Source of the DNA: Parasponia andersonii
Lineage: Eukaryota > Streptophyta > Magnoliopsida > Rosales > Cannabaceae
Assembly (NCBI GenBank): GCA_002914805.1
Contig: JXTB01000148.1
Coordinates: forward strand, 680,770-744,769
Length of the DNA stretch: 64,000 nucleotides
Direction: 5' to 3'
Both the position numbers and the translations under genes were made by a program. Shown here piece after piece: positions 47,396 to 59,942 of the stretch (positions are counted from its first letter, which is position 1; every line of letters begins with the position of its first letter). The notes beneath the pieces were generated by a model, which had not been told where the DNA came from, did not search any database, and was given only the letters and a program-made list of their open reading frames with translations.

Positions 47396-49802
47396 TTTAT
47401 TGGCCTACATCTACTGTAGTAAATCTTATTGAGAATAGACAATGTTTACAAAATATCCAGATCTCTCATGTCTACTGATCTAAGTATAGGGGCATAAGAT
47501 CCGATCCACTTTCAGTATTTTTAGGATATATTTATAGTCAAAAAAGTGTTATTTGCTTTTGATAAATGATAGTAGGACAAATAATAGTGGTTAACAATAA
47601 GTTGGCATGGGTTAAGGGACAGTGGATTGTCTCCGATATGCCTTATTCAATATGCAGCACTATATATTAAAATATGGACTTGAATTATTCCTTGACTAAA
47701 AGTAGCTCGTGCAAGTAACATGTGAATTCATGTATGCGAGCTATTCTGATCGCCTGATCAACTTACCAGTTTTAACCTCTTCTCCACTAACGAGCTTCCA
47801 AGAGGTGATAAACCCTTTCGTGACAGAGTTTTTATTATGCATATTAAAAATGAATCCTTTGAACCTGAGCTCTCTCTTAGTTTATTTAACCCTAGGGTTC
47901 CTTTATTACTAAAACATGAGGGACTACAAGAAGTCTACTGAGTAATATAGGACTTGTTGTGACTATGAGGGCTTCCTTTCTCTCTCTGATTCGCCTCCTA
48001 GGGAAGGGGGAAGAAGGGTTCCTGAGGGGACTTTAAATCTTATTTTATTGTTTCAAGTCCCTCTAAGAATCCTGTCTGCCCCGTATGGAGCCACCTTCGA
48101 TCAAGCATAGCTATTGAGTGGAATAGGATTACAGGGATCACCACTCATCGTCATATTCTCACTCGATGGATAAGTAAAAAGGAAGTTTAAGTTAGTACCT
48201 TTCTTCACCAAACATAAGCTCTCAAATGAATACTTATCTAACCAGAGCCTTCTTATCTTTCATTTAGTCTCTAAGTCTTTTATTGATAGAATGAGATTAA
48301 AGGAATTTAGACTGGGTCCACTGAAAGTTTCAATTGGCCACGATGAAAATTTTATTCGTAACGGAGCTAAGGGGTACTAGTTCAGCTAATTTCATACCAT
48401 TTTCCTAGCAATTGAAAACAATGATATAAACCATCAAATTCGAAGTTTTCAAGTAGTTTTAAGTGGCATAAAAGTTTGTAGCCTAAAAAAATAGAGTGAG
48501 AAAACTCTACCAGTTTCTTAGAATTAGAGGAAGTACTGGATAAGGCTAATTTGGAAGCTATTTGATATATAACCGAGAAGAACACAAAGAGGCCAAGGTT
48601 GGATAAGAAAAATCAATCAAGCTCAAAGGTTTTTGTGTCTTCCTAACTCTAGCAGCCTTAGTCGTTTCTTATTATCTACCTCATTTTCTGATCGTGGGTC
48701 CACTGTTCAGGGTTTCAACGATCTCTACACTCGGCAGGTTAAATATTAGAAAAGGTATTCTTTTAGGTGTTATTCTCAGTTTGGTTATGAATTTCACGAA
48801 CCAAAACAAGAAGGTTGGCATGGGCTTCAAACTCATATTGAGAGAATAATTATAGCTACTAACGTATTGAGCTTGATCTATCTAAGGTGCCCAAGGTGGG
48901 ATCTGGTCCGTTGAGGTTGGCATGGTGACCAAAGGGGTCAAGCTTTTTGAGGCTGAAATCCAAAGGCTTAGGAGTCAGAAGGTTAAGGATAAGGTGATGT
49001 TTGAAGTGAATTAGACTCTTCTTGGTGCATAAAAAGTTTGGGCATCTCGTACGTACTTTTATTATATAAGGGTCAACGTATTTTTATGTTTAAAAAACCG
49101 ACACATGGTGTCTTAGTCTCCACAAAATGCAACACTAAAACACAACCGAAAGTTTTTTTAAAATTGAAACATTAGAACTCCATTTGAGTTTTTCTCTAAT
49201 TAAAGAGTTTCATTGTGGGAAAATATTAGTATCCAATACCATATGATATCTATTACTAAAAAAGTTCTACTATTGTGAGGTTCTAAAGAATAGAGTGGGT
49301 CTTACAGGAGTCTCAATTAATCTATAATTATAATTAGTTAATAACAGATACATACACCATATGGCGTTGAGTATTATATGGTACCCTACAGTATTATTCT
49401 TAATTAGAGTTTTTGCAACATAGTGTGATTTTGTTGTGGTTCTCAAGAAAATGCCTATATGGCTATTAACCAAAATTTTGTGTCCATTCCTACCAAAAAA
49501 AAACAAATCAATAAATGAGACAACTCTGATCTCACAAACGCAGATGAAAATATGGCCAAAAATACATTTTTCAGCCATCCTCTCTCTCTTTGTTATTATC
49601 TGAACTCACTATAATCATAAAATCCATACACTACTCCATTTATTTAGTATATGTTAGGAAGAAATCAGCCTCAATCCACTCATGCATTCTAGGAAATCAT
49701 CTTCTAAGGTATGGGTGTATCCTAAATAACTTTTATATCTTTTAGGTTGTCCATGCAGTCTTGCATGTAAAATATTTAACCAATCTAGAGTTTTTAAGTA
49801 TC
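47396..49802. other. Degenerate sequence, possibly old transposon, no gene
   Basis: Base composition is less AT-rich at 47700-49050 than around it and short open stretches are frequent, which suggests decayed coding DNA. I could not tie any stretch to a known family. Confidence 0.35.
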
Positions 49803-50044
49803 CTAGTCACTAAGGTTGGTAATCTACAATATAACACGACAACATGATTTGAAGTCCGTATGAAGTTTGCGAGTTTGGGTTTATCATAAATAAGTTTGGG
49901 TTATTTTTGAGTTGAACCTGCAAACCCATTTATTAAATAGATTGGGTTCGGGTTGAATCATAAACTTGAAAGCGACTCATTAACCCATTTATAATGATGT
50001 CAATTTTTTTAAAACTTTTTAATATTGGGCCTGTATAATTATTA

Positions 50045-50335
50045 TTGGCTAACATTTTACCTATTTATATAAGCCTAAAGGCTGAAACTATTCAAAGCAA
50101 CCCTAATCCAGTATTCTTCTTCATCTCTTCTCACTTTCGTCACTCACTCAAACAAACTTGGTTCAGGCTCTTCATCTCTCCGCAAAAATACTCTCAGATC
50201 TCTTTTCTCTTTCTCACATCTCCATTCTCCATACCTAGACCTCCACAGCTCCACCTTCATAAGTCACAGCCATATAATCACATCTCCACATCTCCAGCTC
50301 TGAATCGGCATGGCCAAGCACCAGAGGTATATACA
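50045..50335 (+). other. Promoter, leader and first-exon-like segment inside the hAT-like element
   Basis: A TATA-like word (TTATATAAGCC at about 50065) is followed by about 230 bases of C/T-rich leader-like sequence and ATGGCCAAGCACCAGAG directly before GTATAT, which looks like a short first exon (MAKHQR) and splice donor. The downstream exon was not found. It may be a captured host-gene 5' end or the element's own first exon. Confidence 0.4.
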
Positions 50336-50654
50336 ACACTTTCTTTCCATTCTATCTTTGGAATCTAGTTTTCATGGATTCAAGTTTTTAGAGCTTAATT
50401 CTCTAGTTTAATGGTTGTTTAGGGTTTGACTCTTTGCATTTAATGTTGAAGAGTTGGTATTGTTTTGATTTTTTTTCTTTTATATTAACTTTGCATGATG
50501 GAGTTTTGCAAAATAATCATGTAATGGTGTATTGATACTAGGTATAGCTAATCTTTAGATACATGTCTTTGTATTATAATATATTTTTTTATTATGATAT
50601 TTCCCCTTTGAAATGTTCTTGTTTGTTAGATTAAGTGAGTTTTGAAGAATACAA

Positions 50655-52201
50655 TGTTAGGATTATGCCCAAAACGTATTTATTATTTATGAATATTTAT
50701 TTAATATTTTGGATATTTAATGAAGAATATTTTATGCATAGTATTTGTGATAATTTTTTTATTATTGGTATAATAGAAAATATCAAAAAAGTTCAATAGT
50801 TTATTTATTAGAGAAATATTTTAATAAAATTGTTTATTAAAGTTAAGACATATTTTTTCTAATTAAATCAAATAAGAATATTCACAACTAATAAGAGAGC
50901 CAGATACTTCTCTTATATTGTATTACAAGACTTTGTACATTTATAGTGTGTCTTAATCTATATTAGAGTGACTATGTACAAAAAGTCTTAGTGTGTAAAC
51001 ATTAAATATAGACCATGTGAAATATATTCTTGTAATAAGTGTTGTTGAAAAAAACATATTCTCACAAATTAGATGATTAATGCATATTTTTTTTAATCCT
51101 AAAATAAGTGAAAAACTCGTATTCATAATTTATATTTTTTGAGATGTTAAAAGGTACGGATCAAGACATTGACGATCTAGACCGTAGCATTTTTGTAATT
51201 TATTATTATGAGCATTGAGAACATATGCTTATAGATATAGAATCTACAACTCTATAATATAGAGAAGTGAATACTGTCTTGAGGAGCTAAAGGAGATTGG
51301 ATGATTTAATAAAATTGAATATTTTATTAAGTTAAAGACTTTCTGTAAATCTGGTCATTTATTAGATAAAGTTTCATATAAAGGAATTGAAATATATAAT
51401 TAGAGCGGTAAACAGTAATTTTACCTAGCTCTAATTATCGGTATTCATATGGGGATATACATGTATATGTTAATTATCTAATGGATATAATTTTAATTAT
51501 AAAGTATCTTGTAATATTTATTTAATTAAAGAGTCTAGTTTGGACCGTTAACAAAATAAGTCCATAACTATTAGTACAAGCCTACTTGTATTAAGAGTTA
51601 ATTGTAATTAGACCCTTATCTATTGGAGCTTGAATTAAATAAGTCCATTTAGGTCCTTAACCTACACCAATATCTTGGGTTGTATAAGATCAATTGAGCT
51701 CAAACATTTTTCTAGATAAATACACAAAGGGAAGAAAAGGCAAGAAGCCCACCACTTGCTCCTTAGGGCAAGTAACTTTTGGCTAGCCTATGGCCCTTAG
51801 AGCTGGCTGAAATTCCCTATGGAGAGAAGACTATAAAAGACTCCTCCTATTTTGTTGTGTATTGATTATATTTTCACTGAAACATTAGTTTGATAGCTGT
51901 ACAAAAAACTGAGAGAAAAGTGAGAAAGAGAAATTCTTAGAGCCATTATTGGAGTCATTAGCGTTCTTGGATGCTCACATGAAGGTTGATCAAGATCAAA
52001 TACTCATATATCTCTATAGTTATAAGTTTGGTACATAAGAAAGAAGACTCATTGGTTTAGGTACACAATCTCTTGTATGTATTTAGATCATAACAAATAT
52101 CCTAAAAGTTTTAGGAAAAATTATAATTCGAAAATTTTTTTGTTTTCTATACTTCCGCTCATCTTTGATTTTATCACATTTTTCGTAAATAATAACCAAC
52201 A
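50655..52201 (+). repeat. Solo copia-type LTR
   Basis: About 1.55 kb from TGTTAGGATTATGCCCAAAA to AATAACCAACA, in the style of the LTRs at 1790 and 12440 but a different family. No internal region adjoins it. The flanking five bases (TACAA and ATTCA) do not agree, so the target-site duplication is lost or the ends are a few bases off. Confidence 0.6.
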
Positions 52202-52857
52202 ATTCATACCAAAGCCATGGTTTTTGTTATAGTCTATTTACTGTAAACCCTTTTCTTTGGCTTATTCTTGATCATTCAGTTTATATATGCATGTTTGTTA
52301 CTTTTAGATGGGTTTAGTACTCTTTACCAAGGTTATAGAATTTTATTATGTAATATTTTTATTGGGATTGTAACAAGGAGGATGGTCTCTCATCACTATA
52401 TTTTCTTTCTTGATAGTTTTCTAGGATTCGTGTTTTTTTATATACTAGAAAATTATAAATCTAGGTTTTTGTAATTTTTTCGAAAGAACAACGATAGTGG
52501 AAAAGCTTAAAAAACTAACAATGGAGGAAGAAGATGAAGAAGGGAGCTCTAGTTTCCTGTTTTTCTTTTATCCTATTTTTTTTTATTTTCTGTTAGTTGT
52601 TTTTATTTATTTTTATTAATTTATTATAAAAAAAGAAAAAGAAAAAAAGGGGGCGCTAGCCTCGAACCAGTGGCCCATTGTTTTTTTTAAAAAATATATT
52701 TTTATCGTTTTTATAATTTTTATTAAAATATATTTATACAAAATAATATTAAAACGGCCCAAATTTGACCAGATTTTGGCCCAGCTTAGTATTTAGCCAT
52801 CAGGTTATAAGACCGGGCCAAGCGAGCATCCCATATTTACAACTCTATAGATGAGTA

Positions 52858-53068
52858 TCATCCTGTAATTTAATGTTGCATGCATAATAGGCACTATTCA
52901 TATAAAAACAACAACCATTTCAAGCATTTTCATTAAGTCAAATGTATACTCTCGTTTTCATTCTGTAATTTAAGGTTGCATGCATAAAAGCCACTATTCA
53001 TATAAAAACAACAACCATTTCGAGCATTTTCACTAAGTCTAAGTGCATACTCTTAGTTTTACTCACTT
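52858..53068. repeat. Tandem duplication of about 105 bp
   Basis: CCTGTAATTTAATGTTGCAT and its following bases are repeated once, with CACTATTCATATAAAAACAA in both copies. Confidence 0.9.
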
Positions 53069-53390
53069 TTTCATACCATTAAACTAAGTACTTGAATATA
53101 AGATCAATCATAACTTTCACAGGATAGCTACAATTTGACGGACATCATTTTTCAAGTTCATATATTCATATGAAATCTAAGTTAGTTTCATAAAGACCTC
53201 TCTAATAGTTGGGCCATTTGAAATACTCATTATAATGTTATTGGTGACTTTTGTACTTAAAATCATAATTAATAAAAATTCAAGTTCTTTTTCTATATCT
53301 CGTGTTTATTATTTATTATATTTGAAATTCCAGCAGCAAATATATATGTGTCTACATTTGTTTGTTAACATTGGCAATATACATTGGGGT

Positions 53391-54258
53391 TAACGACAAA
53401 AAAAAAAAATCCTTGAAGTTTGTCCTTTATGCAGTTTAAACTCCATGTTTTAGTTTATGCATAAAAAAAAAAACTGCATTAAAAAAAAAAATCTATCTTA
53501 AAGCCACAGTATTTTCACTTTTGGTATTATTTTGTTGCGCAATACTTTCTCTTTCCAATCAAGAATCTCCACTGATCTCTCCTCATAAGTCAACTTTGGA
53601 TCTACATCTAAAGATTCATAGCTCAAAACATGAGAAGGATCATGCAAATACTTCTTCAGTATCGACACATAGAATACATCATGAAGCTTGGACAATGTTA
53701 GTGTCAAAGCTAATTGGTAGGTTATCTCACCGATTTTTTCAATTATCTCGAAAGGTATAATGTCTAACCCCTAAAGATTCATAGCTTAAAACATAAGAAA
53801 GATCATGCAAATATTTTTTCAGTATTGACACATAGAATACATCATGAAACCTGGACAATGTTAACGGCAAAGCTAATTGGTAGGCTACCTCACTGATTTT
53901 TTCAATTATCTCGGAAGGTATAATGTCCATCCTCTATAAAATTGCAAATCTAGACTTAGATTATGCTATTTTTTTTTTCAAAGAGTTAATCCATTTACAA
54001 TATATATATTATATGGACAAATGTCCACATTTTGACAAATATATTCTTAAAAAAACTATGAATCTAGACTCATATTTTACTATTGTTGTTTCAAAATAGT
54101 TAAAACATTTATAAAAAATATTATTTGGACAAATATAAATTAGACAAAATATAGAGGAAGGATACAAAATGGCAAAAAGGTCAAAGTTCAGAAACTAAAA
54201 CATAAAGCTTAAATTGCAGAAAGGTCAAATTTCAGTTTTTTTTTTCACAGTTTAACTC
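53391..54258. mobile_element. Inverted-repeat-flanked unit carrying gypsy fragments
   Basis: The left end (TCCTTGAAGTTTGTCCTTTA, then CCATGTTTTAGTTT, 53410-53460) is similar to the reverse complement of the right end (AAACTAAAACATAAAGC, then AAAGGTCAAATTTCAG, 54196-54235). A-rich outer ends also mirror each other. This looks like a MITE or Mutator-like unit of about 0.87 kb whose interior includes 53498-53930. The target-site duplication was not resolved. Confidence 0.5.
53498..53930 (-). pseudogene. Gypsy integrase C-terminal fragment, tandemly duplicated
   Basis: Two copies of about 160 bp (53607-53764 and 53771-53927) each encode, on the minus strand, a segment like VAYQLALPLTLSRFHDVFYV with SILKKYLHDPSHVLSYESLD. 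The copy at lower coordinates continues through LTYEERSVEILDWKEKVLRN to the chromodomain-like start. This is the part of plant gypsy integrase that follows the core. It is unrelated in sequence detail to the element at 22 kb, so it derives from another family. Confidence 0.85.
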
Positions 54259-54316
54259 TATATATTATTATCAGCCTTTTAAGATGTTAGTTACGGACTA
54301 TTTTTAACTACCTTGA

Positions 54317-54317
54317 G

Positions 54318-54357
<40 letters not shown>
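54317..54357. repeat. (AC)n(AT)n microsatellite
   Basis: A run of AC followed by a run of AT. Confidence 0.95.
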
Positions 54358-54360
<3 letters not shown>

Positions 54361-54519
54361 ACCCTCTATCTACTTTAACTTAAGCGAATTATTTTCAAAC
54401 TATGCTCAATTAATCTTCAGCCTGTAACACAAGTAATCCATCGAAATTAGCAAGCACAAATTATCATCAATATAACCAAAAGTCATATTAATTAAATATA
54501 TTTTCGAGTTATTATTAAA

Positions 54520-55080
54520 AAAAAAATCTTGTATTTTTTTATTTTAACAAAAAAAACTTTAATTTTTTCGTTATATCAAATAAAACCTTAATTTTTTTAA
54601 TTCTAGCTATAAAATCCTAACCTTGGGTTTCTGGTATCAAATAAAATCTCAAAATTTTGAAATCTAATAAAATTGAACCCAAAATATATATTTAATTAAC
54701 GAATATGTAACGTGATTAAGAAACGACTTTATCTTCTAAGTGTTCTATACTAATAAATATTTTTTAATTTTTTTGAACTAAAAAAGCTAATATTTTCAAT
54801 ATAGAATAACATAAATTACACTTAATTAGAGTATTTGTCAATATAAATAGGCTTGTATGAACGCATATGATAGTGTACACTAAGTAAAAATGAGTCATTT
54901 GAGTTATTTTGTGGACTAATTTGATTCTATTTTATAATTCAAAATTTTTATTTGATATAACTAAAACTCCAAATCTTTTTGGCTAAAATGAAACAAAGAC
55001 AAGGTTTCTTTTTTTATATATTCGAAAAAGTAGGAGCTTTTTTTGGCTAAAATTAAGAAAGTCGGGATTTTTCTCGATTA
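54520..55080. mobile_element. MITE-like unit with long imperfect inverted repeats
   Basis: About 100 bases at the left (ATTTTTTTATTTTAACAAAA, then TTTTTCGTTATATCAAATAA) are mirrored at the right end (ATTTGATATAACTAAAAC, TTTTTGGCTAAAAT). The interior is AT-rich without coding. Confidence 0.55.
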
Positions 55081-55568
55081 TAACCCATTGATTTTCCATG
55101 AATACAAAAGAAAAATATAGCACGCAAGCTTCAATTATTTACTCTACAAAGGGTCATTATTTTGTCTAAGTGCAATGATTTCAATACTGCAACAAATTTA
55201 ATGAGTTTTAGTACTACTTGCAGTTGAAAGCATACGGAGCAATGGATATTACAAAGGTAGATTAACATCCATATTCTACAAAGTTAAATACATATTAAGA
55301 ACAACACGGTATTTGCTTGCTGCAGAATGAGAGACAACACAGTATTTGCTTGGTGCAGAATGAGATGCTTATTACTAGCAACGTTTTTATTATACTTTGA
55401 ACCTTCTCATGAAATTTCTGGATATATATGAATTGTTGCAAATTACGTACATCCTTCTAGATATACGAACTATTATAGGCTGTCAAGTGTTGCAATAAAT
55501 TTATAGAGTTGGACATATCTGATTTTAGGTTGAAGTTCCACTTGGAAGAGACAACCTGATTAGAGTCG

Positions 55569-58500
55569 TCATCGGAGGTGATGCCTACAAAAATGGACAG
55601 AAAATCAAAATAATTTTTTCGTCAACTCAGAATACAAACATGATTAATAAAATCTTCATAAGAGTCATAAGACTGACCAAAATTAACCTTAGTGTTTCTT
55701 TTGTTCCGCGTCGAACTTTACAACGGATTGTAGGGAGACCAAGATGCTGATGAGCCTCGTAGCGATGACAACCAGAGAAGCCTATGGAAGATGAATGAGT
55801 CGTGAGAGTCTTTGGAAAGCATATATAAGCCTCTTGACATTTTGAATATCCTTGGCTTATCCAGTTTAGTAGCTAAGAAATGGTTTAGAAGGAAAAACAA
55901 ATTTTAAGAGAGGAAAACAAAAGAATATGTACCATAATAAACTCCATCAACCTCAAGCACCTCAATCTGAATTCAATAATAAGAGAGTCAACTAATAATG
56001 ATTTTGTGAAATCCATACATACAGCCAAAAAAATAATACCAATTTACATGTTTTCCATTTTCTGTATAGTGCCAAATGTTTGAAGATGTAATAACAATTC
56101 TTCTTCGTTTTCTCAATTAAAAAAACCTTTGATGTAGAAGAATCAAAGGCACGTGCCGAAATAAATATACCTTCCACAAATAGCCCCAAGATATATTTAC
56201 TCTTTTGATTTGAAGATAAAATTTGCACATGTGCTTGCTCAGTCAAGATTCTAGATATTTCACAAATAAAGGTATATGATAATTGAAACAGACTAATTGT
56301 TTCCTACCTGTCATTTAAATGGGAAAATTGTTGGGCAAAATGAGAATATATGTGTAAAGAACAAATAATATTTATTGTAAAATATAACCAAAATATATAA
56401 CAACAATAATCAATATTACATTATCAACAATATAACAAAATTGAATATAAACGATAGTGTAAACTATAAAAAAAAAATACCTTGATGTTTGAGTATACTA
56501 TAACTTAAACCCCTAAAATTTGGACTCTACAAAATAACTACTTAAAATTAAGAATTTCTGGAAATTAATACCTTAAATTAATTTTTTAAATAATTTAAAT
56601 AAGTAAAAAACAATAATACTATCAAAATTAAAGAGAATAATAGGGACTAAATCAGTTTTGATGAAAAATAATAGTCTTTTTTGTTACTAAAAGTAATCAA
56701 AAAAATGAGTGCATGGTATCAATTTTCTCAAATTCTTAATCTTAATATATTATTTTATAAAATTCAAATTTTATGATTTAAATTACAAAACACCCAAATC
56801 TCAAAGTATTTTTTTTGTTTTTTGCAGTTTACTCCAAAAGATATGAACATAAGCAATAAAACAAGAATTAAAAGATTTAAAAAATAAACTAAAACTTATG
56901 TATCGCATAATTTTCTCAAAACATATTGGCTTCCTGTCCGATGCTTGAGGTTGTTAATTGTCCATCTATCAGGATACAATGGTTTGTCGGGGTAGCAAGA
57001 AAGACACCGAGCTTCTACGTGTGAATTGAGAAACTATCTAAACTCTATAAAGATTCGAAGAATTAAAACTTAAGCGGAGCACCAGAACCCAAAAACTAGA
57101 GCTGGCACACAAGAGAGAATTTTAGAGAAAAAATTTTAGAGAAAAGAGTTGAAGGCTTCCGAAGGTGTGATGAAATGAGAAGAATTATGCCTCCTTTTAT
57201 AGGCTTCACGTAGGGGCAATTTTTTGTAACGGAAATGTTACAAAATTAAAGGTTACCATTAGTTATGAATTTGTAAGCTCTGCATTTCAATTTTGAAATG
57301 CTAGTTTCTACTTGTTACAAAATTTTCTAACTATAGCAACTTAATGCAAACTGGGTTGGAAAAAAGAAAAAAAAAAGGCCAGGCCCAAGAGGAAGCCCAC
57401 TACGTAGTATAGGCCCACACGCACACAAGTCCAAGCTCGCTGGCCCTCGTTTGTGTCCGAAAATTTGCACCCCTTGCACGTGAGAAAGCCTCTATACCAT
57501 ATAATCTTACAACTAAGTTTTTGGCTGAACTATATATGACTTTGTCTTTATATTTTTCCAGAGTAGGACAAGCTTGACAAACTTTCGCTACTGCATTTCT
57601 CTAAATTCGTGGGTGTACTTTGAGTTTCGATTTCTCATTTATCTAGACTCTATTTTGAGCATATGAATATATAATTTCAAAATTCATGTAGAAGAAAATA
57701 AGAATATACCACGAGCCATTAAAAATATGAACTGAATCCTACTCATTTATATACTTCAAAATGGCACTTACAAATAGTGTTCATGCACCATTTTTCTAAC
57801 AATCCCCCCTACGTGAATGAAATTGAGGCACAATCCTATGAATCCTAACGATAAAGTTGAACAGTTAAAACCTACATTGGATTGGTAACTTTGAACTTTT
57901 CCTTGTGAAAATATGTTTGCTTCATTGCTAATCAGTAGACACAATATATTTGAATTATTTTGCCGTTCATCTAAATGATGACATACCTCACATAGAGATC
58001 TTTCTTAGCATAATTTAGCTCTCATTTTTATATTCATTTTTGGCCATAAATACATGCCTGGATATGTGAGAGTTTTTAAAGAATTAAATCCAACACAATT
58101 CTCTTTCAAAATGGCTCATTTTCTCTCTCTCACATAAGTGATATTTTAATTAAGAGTAATTGAGGTATTCTACAAAAATTTTCAACCCATAAGAATTATT
58201 AAAAGCACAACTTATCCTTTATCCTACGAGCATCATTATTTTATCATAATAATGGACATGAAGTTAACCCCAAAAAGTATTTACAACTAAGTTTTCCCAT
58301 TAAACCTAATTCTTGGGATCTCTAGTAAATAAGTAAAATTTCCATTATATTAACTTATTTTTTCATGAGCTTTAGTCCCGTTTCTCTCAACAATTTATCA
58401 ACCAACTATTTATATTAAATCTTTTGGCTAATAATTCTCTAATGTTATCTTTTAACTTTTGATTTTACGTAGTCAATAGAGATAACCCTAATTGAGAATA

Positions 58501-59575
58501 GTTATCTAACCATATTATATCTACGATGTATACATCTAGGCTTACCAAAATAATATTAAGAAATAAAAGTTAAGAAAATAAAAAAATTATCTCGTGGATT
58601 TTGATGAAATTTTGATTTAATGCTCAATATATTCTCTTAGTTTTCATTACCAGTAAGAATATTCTCTCATATTAATCAATTAGTACCAATTTCAACCTTC
58701 GGCCTAATTTGGTCAAAATTGAGTAAAAATCGTCTTTTAAATTACAAAGATACCCTTATCTAAACACAATTAACTAGCTAAAAATAAAAAATATAAAAAA
58801 TTACGTAAAACTTTGAATTCATTAGATAACCTAATTCTTGCCCATTTTCATCTTCCAATCCATGACTATTTGTGATTCTTTTAATTATTTGTGTTTGGTT
58901 ACAAGTTTAGAGGGAAGAATTTTGTCTTTTTATATGTCAACTTTGACTCAATTAGATAAAAAGATAAAATTTGTTGTAATTTACCAGTCCAAGAAGATGT
59001 TTTCGAGTTAAACATTTCATCAAAAACCAGTATAATATTATCCCAAAATATAATACACAAGCAAGAAGACTGAAAAAACATAACGTTGATTTTTTGTTTT
59101 CTGCATTACTGATTATCAAGGACTGTCCGTATGGCCACATCAGTCTCATATCAGAATATATATATATATATAAATCACTACTTCCTCATTTTCTCGGAAC
59201 AAAAATCCCACATGCAAAATAGTTCTGGGGATAGGAGAGTACTCACAGGGACTTGAAGACCAATCTGGCTGATACTGTCCATGAGTTCCTTAACCTTATT
59301 GGGATCGTTAGCTCTTGTTCGCAAAAGGGGTCTCCGTATCTTATCCAAAGGAAGCTCCACTATCACTGGTCCACTACCTTTATTATTCCCACCGATCGTT
59401 GGATAAGTAGACCCTGCAAAAGAAAATTTAAAAACAATTCTTGCTAAATAATTTCCCCAAAAAAACAAGCAAAGAATTTGATACTTAAATGCAGAGAGAA
59501 ATGTGTACCATTTGATGAAGCCGAAACAGAGAATGCCCCCAACCTGTTGGGTACTTGATGAATAAAACTTGCCAT
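55569..59575 (-). CDS. SRX: Sulfiredoxin, plastid/mitochondrial, five exons
   Basis: Sulfiredoxin uses ATP to reduce the sulfinic form of 2-Cys peroxiredoxins, restoring them after oxidative stress; the plant enzyme works in plastids and mitochondria. Exons on the minus strand are 59575-59509, 59413-59247, 55966-55933, 55781-55688 and 55584-55569 (378 nt, 125 aa plus stop). All junctions are GT-AG and the frame is open throughout. Residues 1-22 (MASFIHQVPNRLGAFSVSAS) look like a transit peptide. Then come VIVELPLDKIRRPLLRTRAN, KVKELMDSISQIGLQVPIEV and the active-site block FSGCHRYEAHQ with catalytic Cys94, ending GTKETLRHHLR. The length is that I recall for the Arabidopsis protein. Intron 2 is 3.28 kb and holds transposon pieces. 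The start is the only ATG in the first exon's frame that precedes the targeting sequence. Confidence 0.95.
56458..56830. mobile_element. MITE in intron 2 of sulfiredoxin
   Basis: The left end GTAAACTATAAAAAAAAAAT, then CCTTGATGTTTGAG, is mirrored at the right (reversed: GTAAACTGCAAAAAACAAAA, then TACTTTGAGATTTG). The inverted repeats are about 50 bp, and the interior is AT-rich. Its ends resemble those of the unit at 53391-54258, so both may belong to one family. Confidence 0.6.
56952..57801 (-). repeat. LTR (850 bp) in intron 2 of sulfiredoxin
   Basis: Bounded by TGTTA/TAACA. The minus strand starts TGTTAGAAAAATGGTGC at 57801, just after a purine tract (GTAGGGGGGA). It has the same orientation as the host gene. 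No second LTR was seen. Confidence 0.6.
57802..58560 (-). mobile_element. Internal fragment of the element in sulfiredoxin intron 2
   Basis: The purine tract at 57802-57810 marks the element's 3' end. About 750 bp of adjoining sequence has no coding motif that I recognise, so the element may be non-autonomous. Its 5' LTR is missing. Confidence 0.4.
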
Positions 59576-59942
59576 TTTTTTCCTTTCTCCTTTTGTTCTT
59601 TTCGACTTTCTCTTTCTCAATCTCTTCTCTGTGTTTCGTATTAAGGATAAAGAAAATGAGAGTAGGTATTATATGGTAAATCATACTATATCAAATGAAC
59701 ACTTCAAAATGACTTGGCTTCATCGTGACCGTACATAGCATTGATATGATTAATATAAGTACTATGGTTTTGGACGGTCCTGATATTTTAGATTTTTTTT
59801 GTTTTTTTGAAAGCCCTGATATTTTTGTTTTGATACTTTGGTGTGAATGATAGAGTAAAAGACTAGACGGGAGACGAAAGAAAGGGGTTTATAATTTATA
59901 GCTGTGAGAGCGGAGGAGAGAGAACTTTCGGAACAAAATCTC
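59576..59942. promoter_or_regulatory. Shared promoter region between divergent genes
   Basis: These 367 bp separate the start codons of sulfiredoxin (minus) and the small gene at 59943 (plus), so both promoters must lie here. TATA-like words are CATATAAT on the minus strand near 59670 and TTTATAATTTATAG on the plus strand near 59888. Confidence 0.65.

Larger units (their letters stand above)
49811..52847. mobile_element. hAT-like DNA transposon remnant
   Basis: The right end, reversed, reads TAGAGTTGTAAATATGGGAT, and TGGCCCGGTC follows shortly after; this is the TAGNGNTGTAAA style of plant hAT ends. The left end at 49811 is TAAGGTTGGTAATCTACAAT, followed by ACACGACAACATGATTTGAA and GGGTTCGGGTTGAA words usual in such elements. 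No transposase domain is readable. The 8-bp flanks (CTAGTCAC and TAGATGAG) do not match. A solo LTR lies inside. Confidence 0.5.

Noticed and set aside
59178..59684. A single 168-residue minus-strand protein containing the sulfiredoxin motif
   Set aside because: It reads through introns 1 and 2. The spliced model gives the conserved 125-residue protein with its catalytic cysteine.
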